Source: Ustulina deusta (taxonomy: Eukaryota > Ascomycota > Sordariomycetes > Xylariales > Xylariaceae). From it: a stretch of 64,000 bases of DNA. The first letter of the stretch is position 1. Every line of letters begins with the position of its first letter. The notes under the pieces were generated by a model that saw only the letters and a program-made list of their open reading frames with translations, was not told the origin of the DNA and did no database searches. Made by a program: the position numbers and the translations under genes. Location of the stretch: positions 1-64,000 of the forward strand of contig JAJNNX010000013.1 in the NCBI GenBank assembly GCA_023159155.1, in the 5' to 3' direction. Shown here piece by piece: positions 1 to 12,300 of this stretch.

Positions 1-417
1 TAAACTTTTATATATATATTTAAGTAATTATATAATTATTTTTTATTTTTTTTATATAATAAATAATTATAACTAAAAAGAAAATAGCTAATATTAAAAT
101 AACTAGTATTAGTTATAACTTTATTATATAATTTATATTTTATATTAATATTTATTTTATAAATAATATATTATATATAGCTTATTTAATAATTAGAATT
201 ATTTATTAATAATAATATTATATAATAATTATTATTTTAATTAATAATTTTTAATATATAAATATATATATATAAATAAATATATAAAAATAAAAAAATA
301 ATAAATAATAAAAAACTTAAGTATTTTTTTATATATAAATCTTTTTATATATAAACTAATCTAATTTTTAATTAATTAATTTATATATATATAAATAACT
401 TGTTTAATTAATAATTA

Positions 418-800
418 TTTATATAAAACTTATTAATTAAATAAACTAACTAATTATAAATTTTATTATTATATAAAATAAAAATAAATATTTAGTTTTA
501 ATTTAAATAAATATTAAATAATATTAATAATTGCTTATATAAAACTTATTAATTAAATAAGCTAGCTAATTATAAATTTTATTATTATATAAAATAAAAA
601 TAAATATTTAGTTTTAATTTAAATAATTATTAAATAATATTAATAATGATTTATATAAAACTTATTAATTAAATAAACTAATTAATTATAAATTTTATTA
701 TTATATAAAATAAAAATAAATATTTAGTTTTAATATTATATAAAATAAAAATAAATATTTAGTTTTAATTTAAATAATTATTAAATAATATTTAATTTAT
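418..800. repeat. 116-bp AT-rich tandem repeat, three units
   Basis: The marker ATAAAACTTATTAATT starts at 423, 539 and 655, so the period is exactly 116 bp. Units differ by a few substitutions. The third unit carries an extra internal duplication of about 40 bp ending near 770. No coding potential is visible. Confidence 0.85.
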
Positions 801-1345
801 AATTTTTAATTAATTATATAGCTAAAATAATAATTTTGTAATATTATTATATAACTTTATTAAAAAAAAAATTTATTAATTTAGTTATTTTTTTAATAAT
901 TAAACTTTTATATATATATTTAAATAATTATATAGTTATTTTTTATTTTTTATAGTTATAGTATAGTAGCTAGTGGCTAGCAATATAGCTATAACTTATA
1001 AGCTATATAAACTATAATCTTTAATTTCTAAATTATATAATTTATATCTAGCTAATATTTAGTAATAATTTAATAGCTGTTTATATTTTTTATTAATCTA
1101 TTTATAAAAAACTTATAATATATTTTTATAAAATTAGTTTTTTTTTTATATATTTAAATTTTAATATAAAGTTTGCTTTTAAAATAAAGCTTTGTTTTTT
1201 ATAATTGCTTAATATATAATATTTATTAATATATTAGTTTATATAATAATATAAATTTTTATATAAATAATATAATATATAATAGATTATATTTTATTTA
1301 TATATATTATTTATTTATAAAATAATTTTATAAAATAATAAACTT

Positions 1346-1464
<119 letters not shown>

Positions 1465-3808
1465 TAAAATTTCTATAGGTTTTTATATTTTATTTAGTAT
1501 TATTATTTTTTAAGGAAATAAATTAGAAACAAATCAAAAATAAATCAGAAACAAATCAAAAACAAATTAGAAATAAATTAGAAATAAATTAGAAATAAAT
1601 TAAAAAAAAAACAGAATAGAATTAATAATCTATTTAAAAAAAAAAAAGATCGTATATATAATAGCTCAAACATAAACTAGTATTATAATTTAAAAATTTT
1701 TTAACTAGAACTTAAAAACTTTTATACTAGAACTTAAGTATTCTTTTTAAAAGTTAGGGCATAAAGTATATAAGCATAAAAACAATAAATAGTACGCTTA
1801 GAACAAATATTAAACTTTATATAAAACAATTATTAGCTAACCAAATTAAGTATTAAAATCAATAATATAATATACTAAGAAGTTCTTTGCTTTTATTTAT
1901 GTTAGAATAGATATAAATATATTAAACTTAGCAAGTTAGATTATATATAAATATAAAAAAATAAGCTAATAAATAAAATTAGTATAATATATAACACTAA
2001 GCTAACTAGGAAATAGTAATAATTTATTGCAGCTAACTTTGTTTTAAAAAATATAACTTTTATATTTTTTATTTGTTATAAAATAAATATTAGCTTTTAT
2101 TTAAATAATATTAAGCTATAGTTTGTTAGTATATTAGTTCTAAATTATTTCTAGATTGTTTTTTAATTAGTTTATATATAACAACTGTTCTATTAGCTTA
2201 AATACTAGTAAGGATAAAAAGTAGTACTATATCCTTTTTAATAGCTTTAACTTTACGTAGCGTTTCTAGTTCGGCAGCTATTCTATAAGCAAAGTTATAT
2301 ATATTTTGCTAATATTTTATACAAATTAGCAATAAACTAAAAACGTTTTATAGTTATTTTTTAATTAACTTATTAATTATTGCTTAGTTATTATAACTAG
2401 TTAGGCTGCCGGGGTAGGAATTAGCCGGCTCTATTTTATATATAATATAAATATATTTTTTTAAAGCACTAAAACTAAAAAACTTATTTTACTAAATATT
2501 ATTAATATTTATTTAAAAATAATCTAGTAAAAGTACTAATAACTATATAAAAAAATATATTACTATTTGTAAAAATATAGTAAAAAAGCTTACTAGTAGC
2601 TAGAATAATTTTACTTTATTATTTAGTATATTAATAAAAATATTTCCAGATTATTTTTAGTATATAATCTATATTATTTATATTAAAAGCTAGTATAGCG
2701 CATAAGTATTGCCTGTTAGTATTGCTACTAAAGTACTATTAGTAAGCAGTTGTGTTTTAGTAGTTTAATAGTATTTTTAAAGCTATATTTGTTTTTTTTG
2801 TAGTAGTATAAGTAGTTATATAGGGGTAGGATTATATTTGTTATAATAAAAATATTCTTTTTTTATATATATGTTAATACAAAAAAACAAAATAAATATA
2901 TAAATAGTAATAAGTATATATATATTGTATACTGCGTTATTTTTTAAAAAAATATATACTATATTAGTATAGGCGTATTAATATTAATAAAAGCTTAGGG
3001 AAAAAATTAAGAATTGATCCGCAAACGTTTTTAAATTATTTTTTAGGGAGGGGTAAACGTATAGTTTTGTGTTACGTGATCACATGATATATATTTAAGT
3101 ATATATTATATATTATTTATTACTACATGCAATACTTTATCTTATTTATATTGTATAAAGTATTTAAGTACTCTGTGGAGCACCTCTACTTCTAAAACGC
3201 ACGGGTACCCTCAGGTCAACAGGGGTGGGCTACCCTCAGTTTATGTGTAGACTCCCTATCAATTGCGATCCAGTACGACCCGAAGTCTTTTTACCATCGA
3301 ATGTTGTCAGAGCAGTACTAGACTGTGCTAATCTTGAACGAACTTACACGGCAACGCAAGTAGTGGAGCAGATGCATACTGTACATGTTGTGTATATGTC
3401 CACTGCTGCAGAGGTAGGACAGTACACACATCTTGCATATTCCCCTTGTGCTGTGTAAGCTCGGCTTTCGGCGTCGGCAGAACTCGAGCACTTGGATACT
3501 GTAGATATCTAGACGAGGCTTCGAGGAGATATGCAATAGTGCTCGTAACAGTCGGTCAGGGCTTTAATCTTGCTACTGTAGGTGCCTAGGTATCTTTGAT
3601 AAGAAAAGCGTCTCGATCATAGTTATTATACTTACTTTATACTCGGGTCTACCTGAAGAAAAAAACGCTGAATCGGCAAACGAGCAGGGAACAAAATCCT
3701 CTCGTCTCTGAACCCGACACCCTGTACCTGTGTCTCTCCACATACACAATTATTGGTGGAAGATGTTGGTTAGCTCGTTCCCCATCATCTGCCCATCCTC
3801 AAGATCTG

Positions 3809-3814
3809 CACGTG
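3809..3814. promoter_or_regulatory. CACGTG box upstream of acid phosphatase (distal)
   Basis: A perfect CACGTG lies 364 bp before the phosphatase ATG. This is the core site of bHLH factors, including the phosphate regulators Pho4 (yeast) and NUC-1 (Neurospora). Function is inferred from the motif and the nature of the gene. CACGTG also occurs elsewhere in the window, so one site alone is weak evidence. Confidence 0.45.
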
Positions 3815-3929
3815 TGTCTGCATATAGCGGAGGGAGTGGAGGTCAAACAACAGCACACTAGCCTATCCTACAAGACATCACCGGTATCCGCCAACAACGG
3901 TAACCAGATTACCAACCTGGTTGGCTCCC

Positions 3930-3935
3930 CACGTG
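3930..3935. promoter_or_regulatory. CACGTG box upstream of acid phosphatase (proximal)
   Basis: Second perfect CACGTG, 243 bp before the ATG and 121 bp from the first. Two sites in one phosphatase promoter fit phosphate-starvation control by a Pho4/NUC-1-type factor. Confidence 0.5.
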
Positions 3936-4177
3936 CACTTACCGTCGTATACATGTACACTACTTCTGCAGCCAGTCCATCCGGGCAGTCCGCTTCAGCT
4001 GGTCTGGTCGGTATTAAAACGTCGCTGGATCGGCGCTACTTTCGTTCTGCCTTGGCCAGGGGTCTTGCACATCTTTCCAACGCGCTCTTTTCCTGCGTCT
4101 CTTGTCTTGACTTTCTCGACACGCCTCCCGTCGTCGCTCGGGTTTGAACAAACTAAGAGGTGCTGTCCGACGTCAAG

Positions 4178-5462
4178 ATGCGTTCCCTCTCCCCGTCCGT
4201 GTTGCTCCTTGCTGGCGGCGTTGCCGCTCAGATCCAGAACATGTACACGGCCACAGGGACTGCCGAGGTTGCTGCTGCTGCTGCCACTGCTAAGACCTTG
4301 AGCCCTACCAGCCATGTCAAAGGCAAGGCCTTCGATCGCTTCGCCGTCATCTGGCTCGAGAACACCGACTACGATATGGCTATCAACGACCGTACGTTCT
4401 AATTCCTCACCGCAAGTGAATGGTGATTCGGCGTATGAAAAACTGACACCGTCTATAGCGAACCTCGCCTGGCTTGCTAAGAAGGGAATTACCCTAAGCG
4501 GTTATCATGCCGTAACACATCCCTCGCAGCCAAACTACGTCGCGTCCATCGGAGGTGATTATTTTGGCATGCAGAATGACGACTTCAATCAGGTAGACAA
4601 GAACGTATCCACCATTATTGATCTTCTCGAAGACAAGGGTATCTCGTGGGGCCACTACCAGGAAGACCAGCCCTATACCGGCTTTGAAGGCAAAGCCTGG
4701 ATAAACCACTCCAATGGCAAAAATGATTACGTTCGCAAACATAACCCGGCGGTAAACTTCGACTCTAATGCCGGCGTCATTGATCGCTTGGCTGTCGTCA
4801 AGAACCTCACCCAGTTCTACAAGGACCTCGAGCAGGAGAAGCTACCTCAGTGGATGTTCATTACTCCGAACATGACAAGCGATGGCCACGACACGGATGT
4901 CACCACCGCCGGTTCCTGGACGCGCAACTTTGTTGAGCCTCTACTCAACGACAAGCGGTTCATGCAGAACACTCTCGTCCTAATCACCTTCGATGAGAAC
5001 GAGACTTATACTGCCCAGAACAAAGTCTTGGGTATCCTTCTCGGGGACGCCGTACCCAGGCACCTCGTGGGAACTACTGATGAACACTACTACAACCACT
5101 ACAGCGAGATCTCTACCGTCGCTGCTAACTGGGGTCTCCACACCCTAGGCCGATGGGACGTCGGCGCAAACGTCTTCAAGGCGGTGGCTGATAAGACGGG
5201 CGATGTTGTCCGCCCATGGGATGGCAAGGTAGAGCTCGCAAACATGTACTTCAACTGGTCGTATGCTGGCGTCTTTAACGAGGATGGCGGCAATGCGAGA
5301 TATCCTGGGCCCAATCTAGAATGCACTAGCAAGTCGAAGCGGACGGTGCTCCCCAGTATCAAGGCAGCCTGGAACGGTAGCCCGGCCCCCGTCTACTATG
5401 ATTCTAAGGTGGCAATCCCTGATGGCCAGCACCCACCTGCTGGCTATGCTCCCGTGTCTTAA
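4178..5462 (+). CDS. Secreted acid phosphatase (phosphoesterase family)
   Basis: Two exons, 4178-4391 and 4459-5462, give 405 residues. The intron starts GTACGT, has a CTGAC branch site and ends TATAG; splicing restores the NDPNLAWLAKKG motif, which supports it. The ATG at 4178 begins a signal peptide (MRSLSPSVLLLAGGVAAQ) for secretion. The mature part matches fungal acid phosphatases of the PF04185 phosphoesterase family, which release phosphate from organic esters outside the cell. Visible family motifs are ENTDYDMA, THPSQPNYVASIGGDYFG, the acidic FDENETY and DEHYYNHYSE, expected to build the metal and phosphate site. Several N-glycosylation sequons are present. Two CACGTG boxes lie upstream, fitting phosphate-repressible expression. 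The family is confident; the natural substrate is unknown. Confidence 0.93.
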
Positions 5463-8164
5463 TTTTATATGGAGGGTTATAAATATCTCAAAATTTCAAT
5501 CAAGACATGAAATTGTTCATGCTTTGCTCACACTTCCCGAATCTGAGTGTTATGAAAGCCCTTGGCACTGCTTGTTTTATGAATAGTACGTTCGTGGTGC
5601 TAATCTACTCTGTGACGAATTTAAGATTCCCGGGGTTGGACAGTTTGCTACGGGCTTGGAAAATAGATGGGTTAGTTAGCAAAGGATACATGGCTACCAC
5701 AAACCGCGTCTTGTTTTGACCCTACCACATAAGTGATATAGGTATAAGTTCATTCCTGGGATACTGTAACCGCCCATTGAAGTCCCCGAGGAGTGGGTGG
5801 TCACAACAGAAACTAGTGACAGCAAGGACAAAACGTCTCTTGGACTAAGCACACTACATATCGGAGCGCCAATTCATATCTTTCTGAGATGATGTATTCT
5901 ACACGTGACTAGCACGTGTACATGGGCAAATGTTGGCCTCGGCGTCGATATCATCAGTACATATTTCGATTAACAGAGTACCGACCTCAACAATTGACTC
6001 TGGATACCCTTCTTGGCCTATAAACTGCAAATGAACGGAAGGAAAGGAAAGGGGAAAAAAAAAATTACATGGCAATCTAAGCGCTCTACTACTAACTTCG
6101 CCCTCTCCTCCACCATCCTGCCAGCCAGGCCCTACAGATTATTCACGGCATCCGAGAACTCGTTCTATATATTTAGAACTAGATACGATCCTCTCATAAT
6201 TGAATCCATCCGCCCGCACAAACCATCTACGTATCCGCCAACTCGTCCGAAAGCGTCCTCCGCAATCCCACCATCCCCAGAACCCGTCTGACACGATCCA
6301 ACTATGGCGAGCGCCACAAAACAGACGATCAAGCGACGATGGCCAGAATGAATCGCATCTGTCCGATGACCAGGTGGGTGAACTAGCCGGCTTGGGTGTC
6401 CCAGAAAGAACCCCGTGTCGGCAACCAATAGAGGTGATCTGCGAATGGCCAAGGAAGGAAGGCATCGCGGCATGTATCCCGCACGAAATACAACGCAACT
6501 CAGAAGATGCCAACCACAGCTCCTATCAACGACAGAGTCCCGTCCAAACTAGATCCGTGACCATGGCAATAGTACACCAAGAAGACCGTGCATAAGCTAG
6601 AACATAGATGAATATAGCTGACTACCCGACGCCTTCGTCGAAGGTAAATAAATACCTGCCAGTCCAAGCACCGCCATCCCAACGAAATTTTCTGTAAAAA
6701 CCGCCGTCCGTCTACGCAACGTATCAATACAACGGTATCCCTACCTACTTGCCTTCTTCTTTCCAGCGTATCGCATCCATAACCCAGTCCCGGAGCCAGC
6801 CGTCTTGCCCTCTTTCCACCATGTCATCTGTATGACCGACACACAGGAGAGCCATGGGACCTCAGACACCCGGCGCACTCGGCTACACCTACAGATGCAT
6901 ACATTCGCCAAATCGGACACATGCGAAACACAGAAAGAAGTATAGATAGTATATATATATATATAGCAACATACCCTAGGTAGCATGTAAGCCATGATTT
7001 ATTTCGTAGCGTAAACGGCCCCGACTCCCTCCCTCGGCGGTTTACGCATAACTCTGGGACCATCCACACCACATACAAAAACAAACCATCGCGCGAAGAA
7101 ATTCCATCGCTTTCTCATCCTCAACATCCAATGAAATTGCCCAAATAAACGTAAATATCCTCCAACATACGTATGATTGATTTAATCATACTGTTATCTC
7201 TCCTGAATTGCGAAACTCCTCCCCCCCCCAACCCCCAACGCAGCTAAACTCAATGATAATAACCAACCGCAGAACTGCAACTGTCATAGAATGGGAAGCC
7301 TTCAATGCCAGGTATAGGAAATCATAGCCCGTTAGTAGGCATTATAGCGAAGACTAAGAAAGCTTGAGATGGAGGAGGTTGACTGGGATATATGGATCAG
7401 TATGGGATGGGCATATAAGAGTGCCCCAGAACCCCGAAATCGGATAATAAGTCGCTCACTAAGTTACAACTCCAATTATCTTTGAGTCATAAAGATACGC
7501 GCCTATCTGGATGAAATACAAGTTAGAAGACAAGTTCACAGACAAAGAACTACATGCAAGAGACACTGCGAACTTTGGTAATCGTCAATTTTTGGTCCTG
7601 GTAGCTATTTCACCCCGTTTTCCAGAGAGTACCGAGCCCCTACCCTAACCAGTGACCAAAACTATTTCTCCTTTTTATGCTCTTAGTCGCCCCCTGCTGT
7701 TATTGTGCATGTCAGGTAACGATCGACGAAAGTCCTCGATTCCTCGCCACTCTATTGACGAGGCAAGAGCAAACGCTGTTATGCCCTCGGAATCCCTTAC
7801 CCTGGCGACTTAAAGCCAGGTGAGTGGCAATGATGTATGACATGCGGCAGAAAGAAAATTTAATAAACATCAAGGCCACAATATGTGTATTACCACCCTA
7901 GGCCGTTTTCCTTACCCCGTACCATCAATCAATTATGACCGCAGAAGAGTGTGCAGCCCCCCCGCCTTTCGTGTATATGGGGGTATCGTAACGCAAATGC
8001 CCCGAAACGCCGTGATGCTAAGTCCGAAACGCCATGGTAGAGATGCCCGGGAAAATCTTGTCGAAAGACAAGCCGGGCTTGAATAAAAAAACCCCGAATC
8101 AACAAGTGCTCAGTAAATAGGCTCTCGCTGGGGAATCACGCCTTGCTAAAACCCTCAGCCGCAT
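5463..8164. other. Intergenic region between convergent genes
   Basis: 2.7 kb between the 3' ends of the phosphatase (+) and the PP1-targeting subunit (-). No gene is certain. A pair of CACGTG boxes lies at 5902 and 5913. On the minus strand at about 6500-6995 a small spliced gene can be drawn (see findings), but no family was recognised, so it is not called. The rest shows only short ORFs and homopolymer runs. Confidence 0.5.
5902..5918. promoter_or_regulatory. Paired CACGTG boxes 11 bp apart
   Basis: Perfect CACGTG at 5902-5907 and 5913-5918, one helical turn apart, 440 bp downstream of the phosphatase stop. A bHLH pair site is possible, but no adjacent gene start has been established. Confidence 0.35.
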
Positions 8165-10462
8165 TTAGCAACTGATTGCTTTCGCGGTGTGAGTTTCTGA
8201 TGTGAATGGAGAGCAATCTTGCATGTGTTGAATGTTGTGATACTGGCTTCGGTCGGGGACAGGCCCACTCGGAGCTGTACTGCTGGAATTTTTACCCAGG
8301 CTAGAATGAATTTTTCCAGAATCCTGCATCGAATACTCATATGTGCCATCGTATCGACCGTTGAGTAAAGTGCCGTCCTTCAGTTGAGGACTAGACTGCT
8401 TGGAGCCATTGAACTACAATGACCGAGCTGTTAGTTATACTGAAAGAGATCAATGATATTGAAGCGGGGGTCAGGATCCATAGGCGACCAGAGAGGCGTA
8501 TCATCATGTACGTACAAAGCAATACTTGTTGAGAATCTCCTCATATGAGGCGGAGGCGATACTGGCAGACGACGGAGAGGCCGTTCCAAGACTCGAAGTG
8601 AGCGCAGTTGTGTATACCGGCAGTCCAGCTGGTTGTTGAGATATGGGTGGGCCAATCAGGGAGGTATTACTCTGTGATCGAAGTACATCTGCGGATGTGG
8701 ATGAATCGGAAGGATTTCTCTCATGTGCCTTCATGTACAGACCATCATTTTGCAGTGGACTCGAGTTTGGACTTTTCTGAGCCTGCTTGGCTGCGCTGAG
8801 CGAAGCCCCAAAATCATAGCGATTAGCAAATGCGACACCACTCGGAGTCGACAGTCGGCCTGGCAAGTTGTCACTGGGAAGACTCGTTGTTGACTTGGAA
8901 CTCTTGAGGCGCAGACTGGTTGGTTCTGATTCGCCAAGAAATTCGTGAAGAGGCTGATTGTTGGCCACCTTCGAACCGTGCCCGAACTCGTCCGATGGAC
9001 CAACGGGCATAGACCTAGGGCGAGCTATTGTTGAAGGATTTGTTCGACGAGTGCTGCGAGGTAAGGCTGGCCGCGAAGGCGCTCCTTGGGCGCCTTTTTT
9101 GCCATTTTGAGGAAGTAATTTTTTACGGAAGTCGACTTGGAAATTGACGTTGCCGTTGTTGTCCCAATACTCGAGCCCATTTACGTTATACCGGATGCAG
9201 AAGAAAAGTGTTTTGGCCTCGAGGTCAGCTATATCAGATAACTTGATGCTGAACTGAAACCGATCATGGCCAATTTCAGTTTCTCCTGGTCGGATCTCGT
9301 GATGGTACTCCGCACCGACTTCGGATGTCGTCTTCCAGTAGTCGAAGGTAAATCTGCAAACCACGGATTTGTGGAATGCCAGGTTGGCGACAGAAACAAA
9401 ACCAATCAAGGACTTTTGATCCGGAGACATCCACACTCTTTCCAATTTGACAGGCAGACCTTTCCGGATGACCGTTTCAGCAGGGGGGTTGTTCATCACA
9501 ATCTCCCATTCATAGGGAGTTGGACGTACTCCCCGCTTGTCACCTGGCTTGAACGGATACTCTGTATCACTATCATAATGATCAACAGGTGACGAGCCTG
9601 TACTGACCGCGAGTGGTCTATCAACTTGCAAGAAATGGCGGACATGTTCGAGGTGAGAATCAAAGTGAACAGCTTTAGAGAATGTGGGGGTTCCTGGCAT
9701 ACTCGAGGGGCGCCGCAGAGACGCAGGTCGTAGTGCAGGCCGTACCAGTTCGCCAGACTTTTTCCGCACCATCGGGGGCTTCTTAGCCACATCATCCTGC
9801 TCGGAGCTCTCCTCTGACGTGCTTAATGATGTCTCGGCCGTTTTAGAGAGATAGAGATTAGTATCGGTTTTGGATCTTGAATGAGATATTGTACGTCCTG
9901 CTTTCAGTGTCGTTGTGTCGATAACAGGTTTCCGTGGCGTCTCGGTACGTTGGTCAATTTGGGATGGAGGCAATAATGAGGGGCCAGATGAAATCAGATT
10001 TGGCGAACCAACTCGACACTGTGGTAGGGCACTGATTGCCTCTTTCAGCTCTTTTATATTCTCAATTTCTCTCGCCCTCTCCTGCAAGTCTGTCACCCCC
10101 TCATCTTCACTGGATGACTCTGGCGGCGAAATAATGGCCCCTGGAGGCATGGCCTTAGCATCAGCAATAGGCGGCGGCGATTGGCGGACAGTAGATGAAT
10201 GAGTAGCTGCCATATCTGTCAATTTATCCAAAGTACCGGGAGGCGTTATATCCGGAGTCGATCCATGATTGGGAGCTGGTACGGGAGTTGCGGCGGTGGC
10301 GGAGAGAGAGCGGCGATGTCTGGTTAGGTACGAGGCCGATCGCGGTAACACCGGTTTCGGTTGAGTTGTCGTACTGGAATTAAATGAAGATCGCCGGCTG
10401 GCGTCTGGCGAGTTTGGAGCTGAGGAAGGGGGCGAGCAGTGGGAGGGAGGCGTGTAAGGCAT
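8165..10462 (-). CDS. Glc7/PP1 regulatory subunit with CBM21 domain (Gac1-like)
   Basis: Exon 1 is 10462-8516 and exon 2 is 8413-8165, giving 731 residues. The intron (GTACGT..TGTAG, CTAAC branch) is phase 0 and changes a read-through end into NKYCFFNGSK plus an 82-residue tail. The first ~260 residues are Ser/Pro-rich and disordered. KAVHF at about 263-267 is an RVxF-type docking motif for the PP1 catalytic subunit, and residues ~325-448 form a CBM21 domain (VWMSPDQKSLIGFVSVAN; FDYWKTTSE; RYNVNGLEYWDNNGNVNF). Proteins of this design (yeast Gac1/Pig1, animal PPP1R3) bring PP1 to glycogen synthase. The ATG at 10462 (MPYTPPSH) was chosen because family-like sequence starts there, although the frame stays open upstream to an ATG at 11110. 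Confidence 0.88.
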
Positions 10463-12300
10463 TCCCAAGGATCTGGGTTGCCGGACGACACAATGTGATG
10501 GGAGGAGATCGGTAAAGTGAAAATCGGCTATGGTAACGCTGTTGGGCTTAGGGATAATAGGTCTGGCGCGAGGGAAGCAGGGAAATATGATGGTCTGCCA
10601 GACTTTGCACCACAGCTCGGACCTGGAAGAACCGCCGACGGCAGCAACGACTTTATGTCCGGGAAGGGTGCTTGGGTCTATGTAAGAGCCTAGGAAGGAA
10701 GAGAGTTGCATTAGCATGTTTCCAAGGCATATAAAGTTCCATGATATGACGAGAACTAAAAAGACGGAGAGTAATGAAAATTGCCAGATTTCTGCCTTCC
10801 CAAAGGGCGCGCCGCATACAGAGTAATTGCGAAGGTCGTGGGCGACAACAAGTGTGATAAGTGGACATCGTGAGGGTTTTATGGAGGAGTCATCAGGCAA
10901 GCAACCCAGCCAGTGATTTGGGTAAGAATGCGCTCCAAGAAGCAAACCGAGACAATTTTGAAAGCTCGTGAGGTTGCCACAGGCGACGACGCCTGGAATA
11001 ACGGCTTGCATTTTCCTCGTAACCCTGGATCCCCAGATACCCGATCCCCACGTGGCAACCAATGTCTCAACTAGCGAACGATACAAGTCTCGAAATAGAG
11101 GTGGATGCACAGAATCGCTGATAGGAACAAGATAGACTTACTCGAACGTGTGGCCGAAAGTGCCGAAGGTACCGAACGGATTCACTCACGAAAGAGGCAG
11201 ATGAGGCTTGTGTTATAAAGAAGCCGAAGGGAGGCCAGGAAAACCGCGGCGTTGCTTTGAGACAAGTACAATGGCAATATTTCAGCAACAATGCAAAAAA
11301 TCTCTTTCAAAGGCACGGTCCAGATGCTCAATCCCCCAAACTGCAGAGGCTAGACAAGTCAATAGGGCAAGAAAGGATTCCTAATAAATCCTGTAACGGG
11401 GCGAGGCCGCGAGACGGTCGAGACCATGGAAGTTTTGTGGCACAATGGACGGAGAGAGTACTCCGTCAATGACGACAAGTGAGGGACAAATAGCAGACGG
11501 CAAAGCGGAGGCGCCGAGTCGTATACGCGCGCACAAAGGCGGTGATCCGTTCACAATGGCGCTTCGTAGTTGCGGAATGGGCAGGCTAGGGACAATTAAA
11601 GAAGCTGTACGGGCCAAGTTTACAAGAGATGGGATGGTCTCGACACCTATCTCGGGTCAGCCAACGTCTTAATTGCGCCGTTTCTCCCCCCACACCTGAC
11701 TAGGGTGCATGTGGCATGTATGGGATGTATAAAAGATGGGAAGAAAGGTAGAGAGAGGCAAGCTTACTTGCAAACAACGACCCGACCAACTACGGATTCT
11801 CTGCCTAGATGTGGAAACAGGTGACGACATGCGGAGGGACGGATTGGTGTGGTAAAAAGGAGGACGGATAATAAGCAAGAGTAAACTTGCACGCACACCC
11901 GATAAGAACCAACAATTCAGGTGAAGGAATATCCGGATACCAATACAATCCTAGGCCTATTGTCCAAGGTGACGATGTAGGTCTGGAGGTTTGGCAGCCA
12001 ACAAAACCTGGTGGGCGGATTGAATGGCAGGTGGGAGACTACTAATACCTCCCAAGAGAGGTGGTGAAAGGGTTTTCATTGGGAGATACAGGCATGTAGA
12101 TAGCGTACTGTATGTTGAATGCAAGGTATCTATACTGTAAGCGGCGCCGTAAGGGTGGAGGCGAGGGCTACACAAGCCGCGGAGACCTCGACAGGAAGTA
12201 TACCTAGTATGCGCTACACCTTTGTAAGTTAGCAAAGTAGCACTACGCCTCCAAGCCCTTGGCTGCATGTAACCAACCCTCATGTACTGCCTCATGCATG
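10463..12300 (-). other. Probable long 5' leader and promoter of the PP1-subunit gene
   Basis: The minus frame remains open for 216 codons upstream of the chosen start, including a hydrophobic stretch (SLLSVFLVLVISWNFICLG), so an N-terminally extended isoform cannot be excluded. No other gene is seen. Pyrimidine-rich patches and several upstream ATGs in other frames occur. Confidence 0.4.

Larger units (their letters stand above)
3191..4177. other. Upstream region of the acid phosphatase gene
   Basis: Normal-composition DNA between the AT-rich block and the phosphatase start. No convincing gene is seen; overlapping short ORFs here lack recognisable domains. It holds two CACGTG boxes (3809, 3930) and pyrimidine-rich sequence at about 4085-4130 that would suit a transcription start region. 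Confidence 0.6.
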
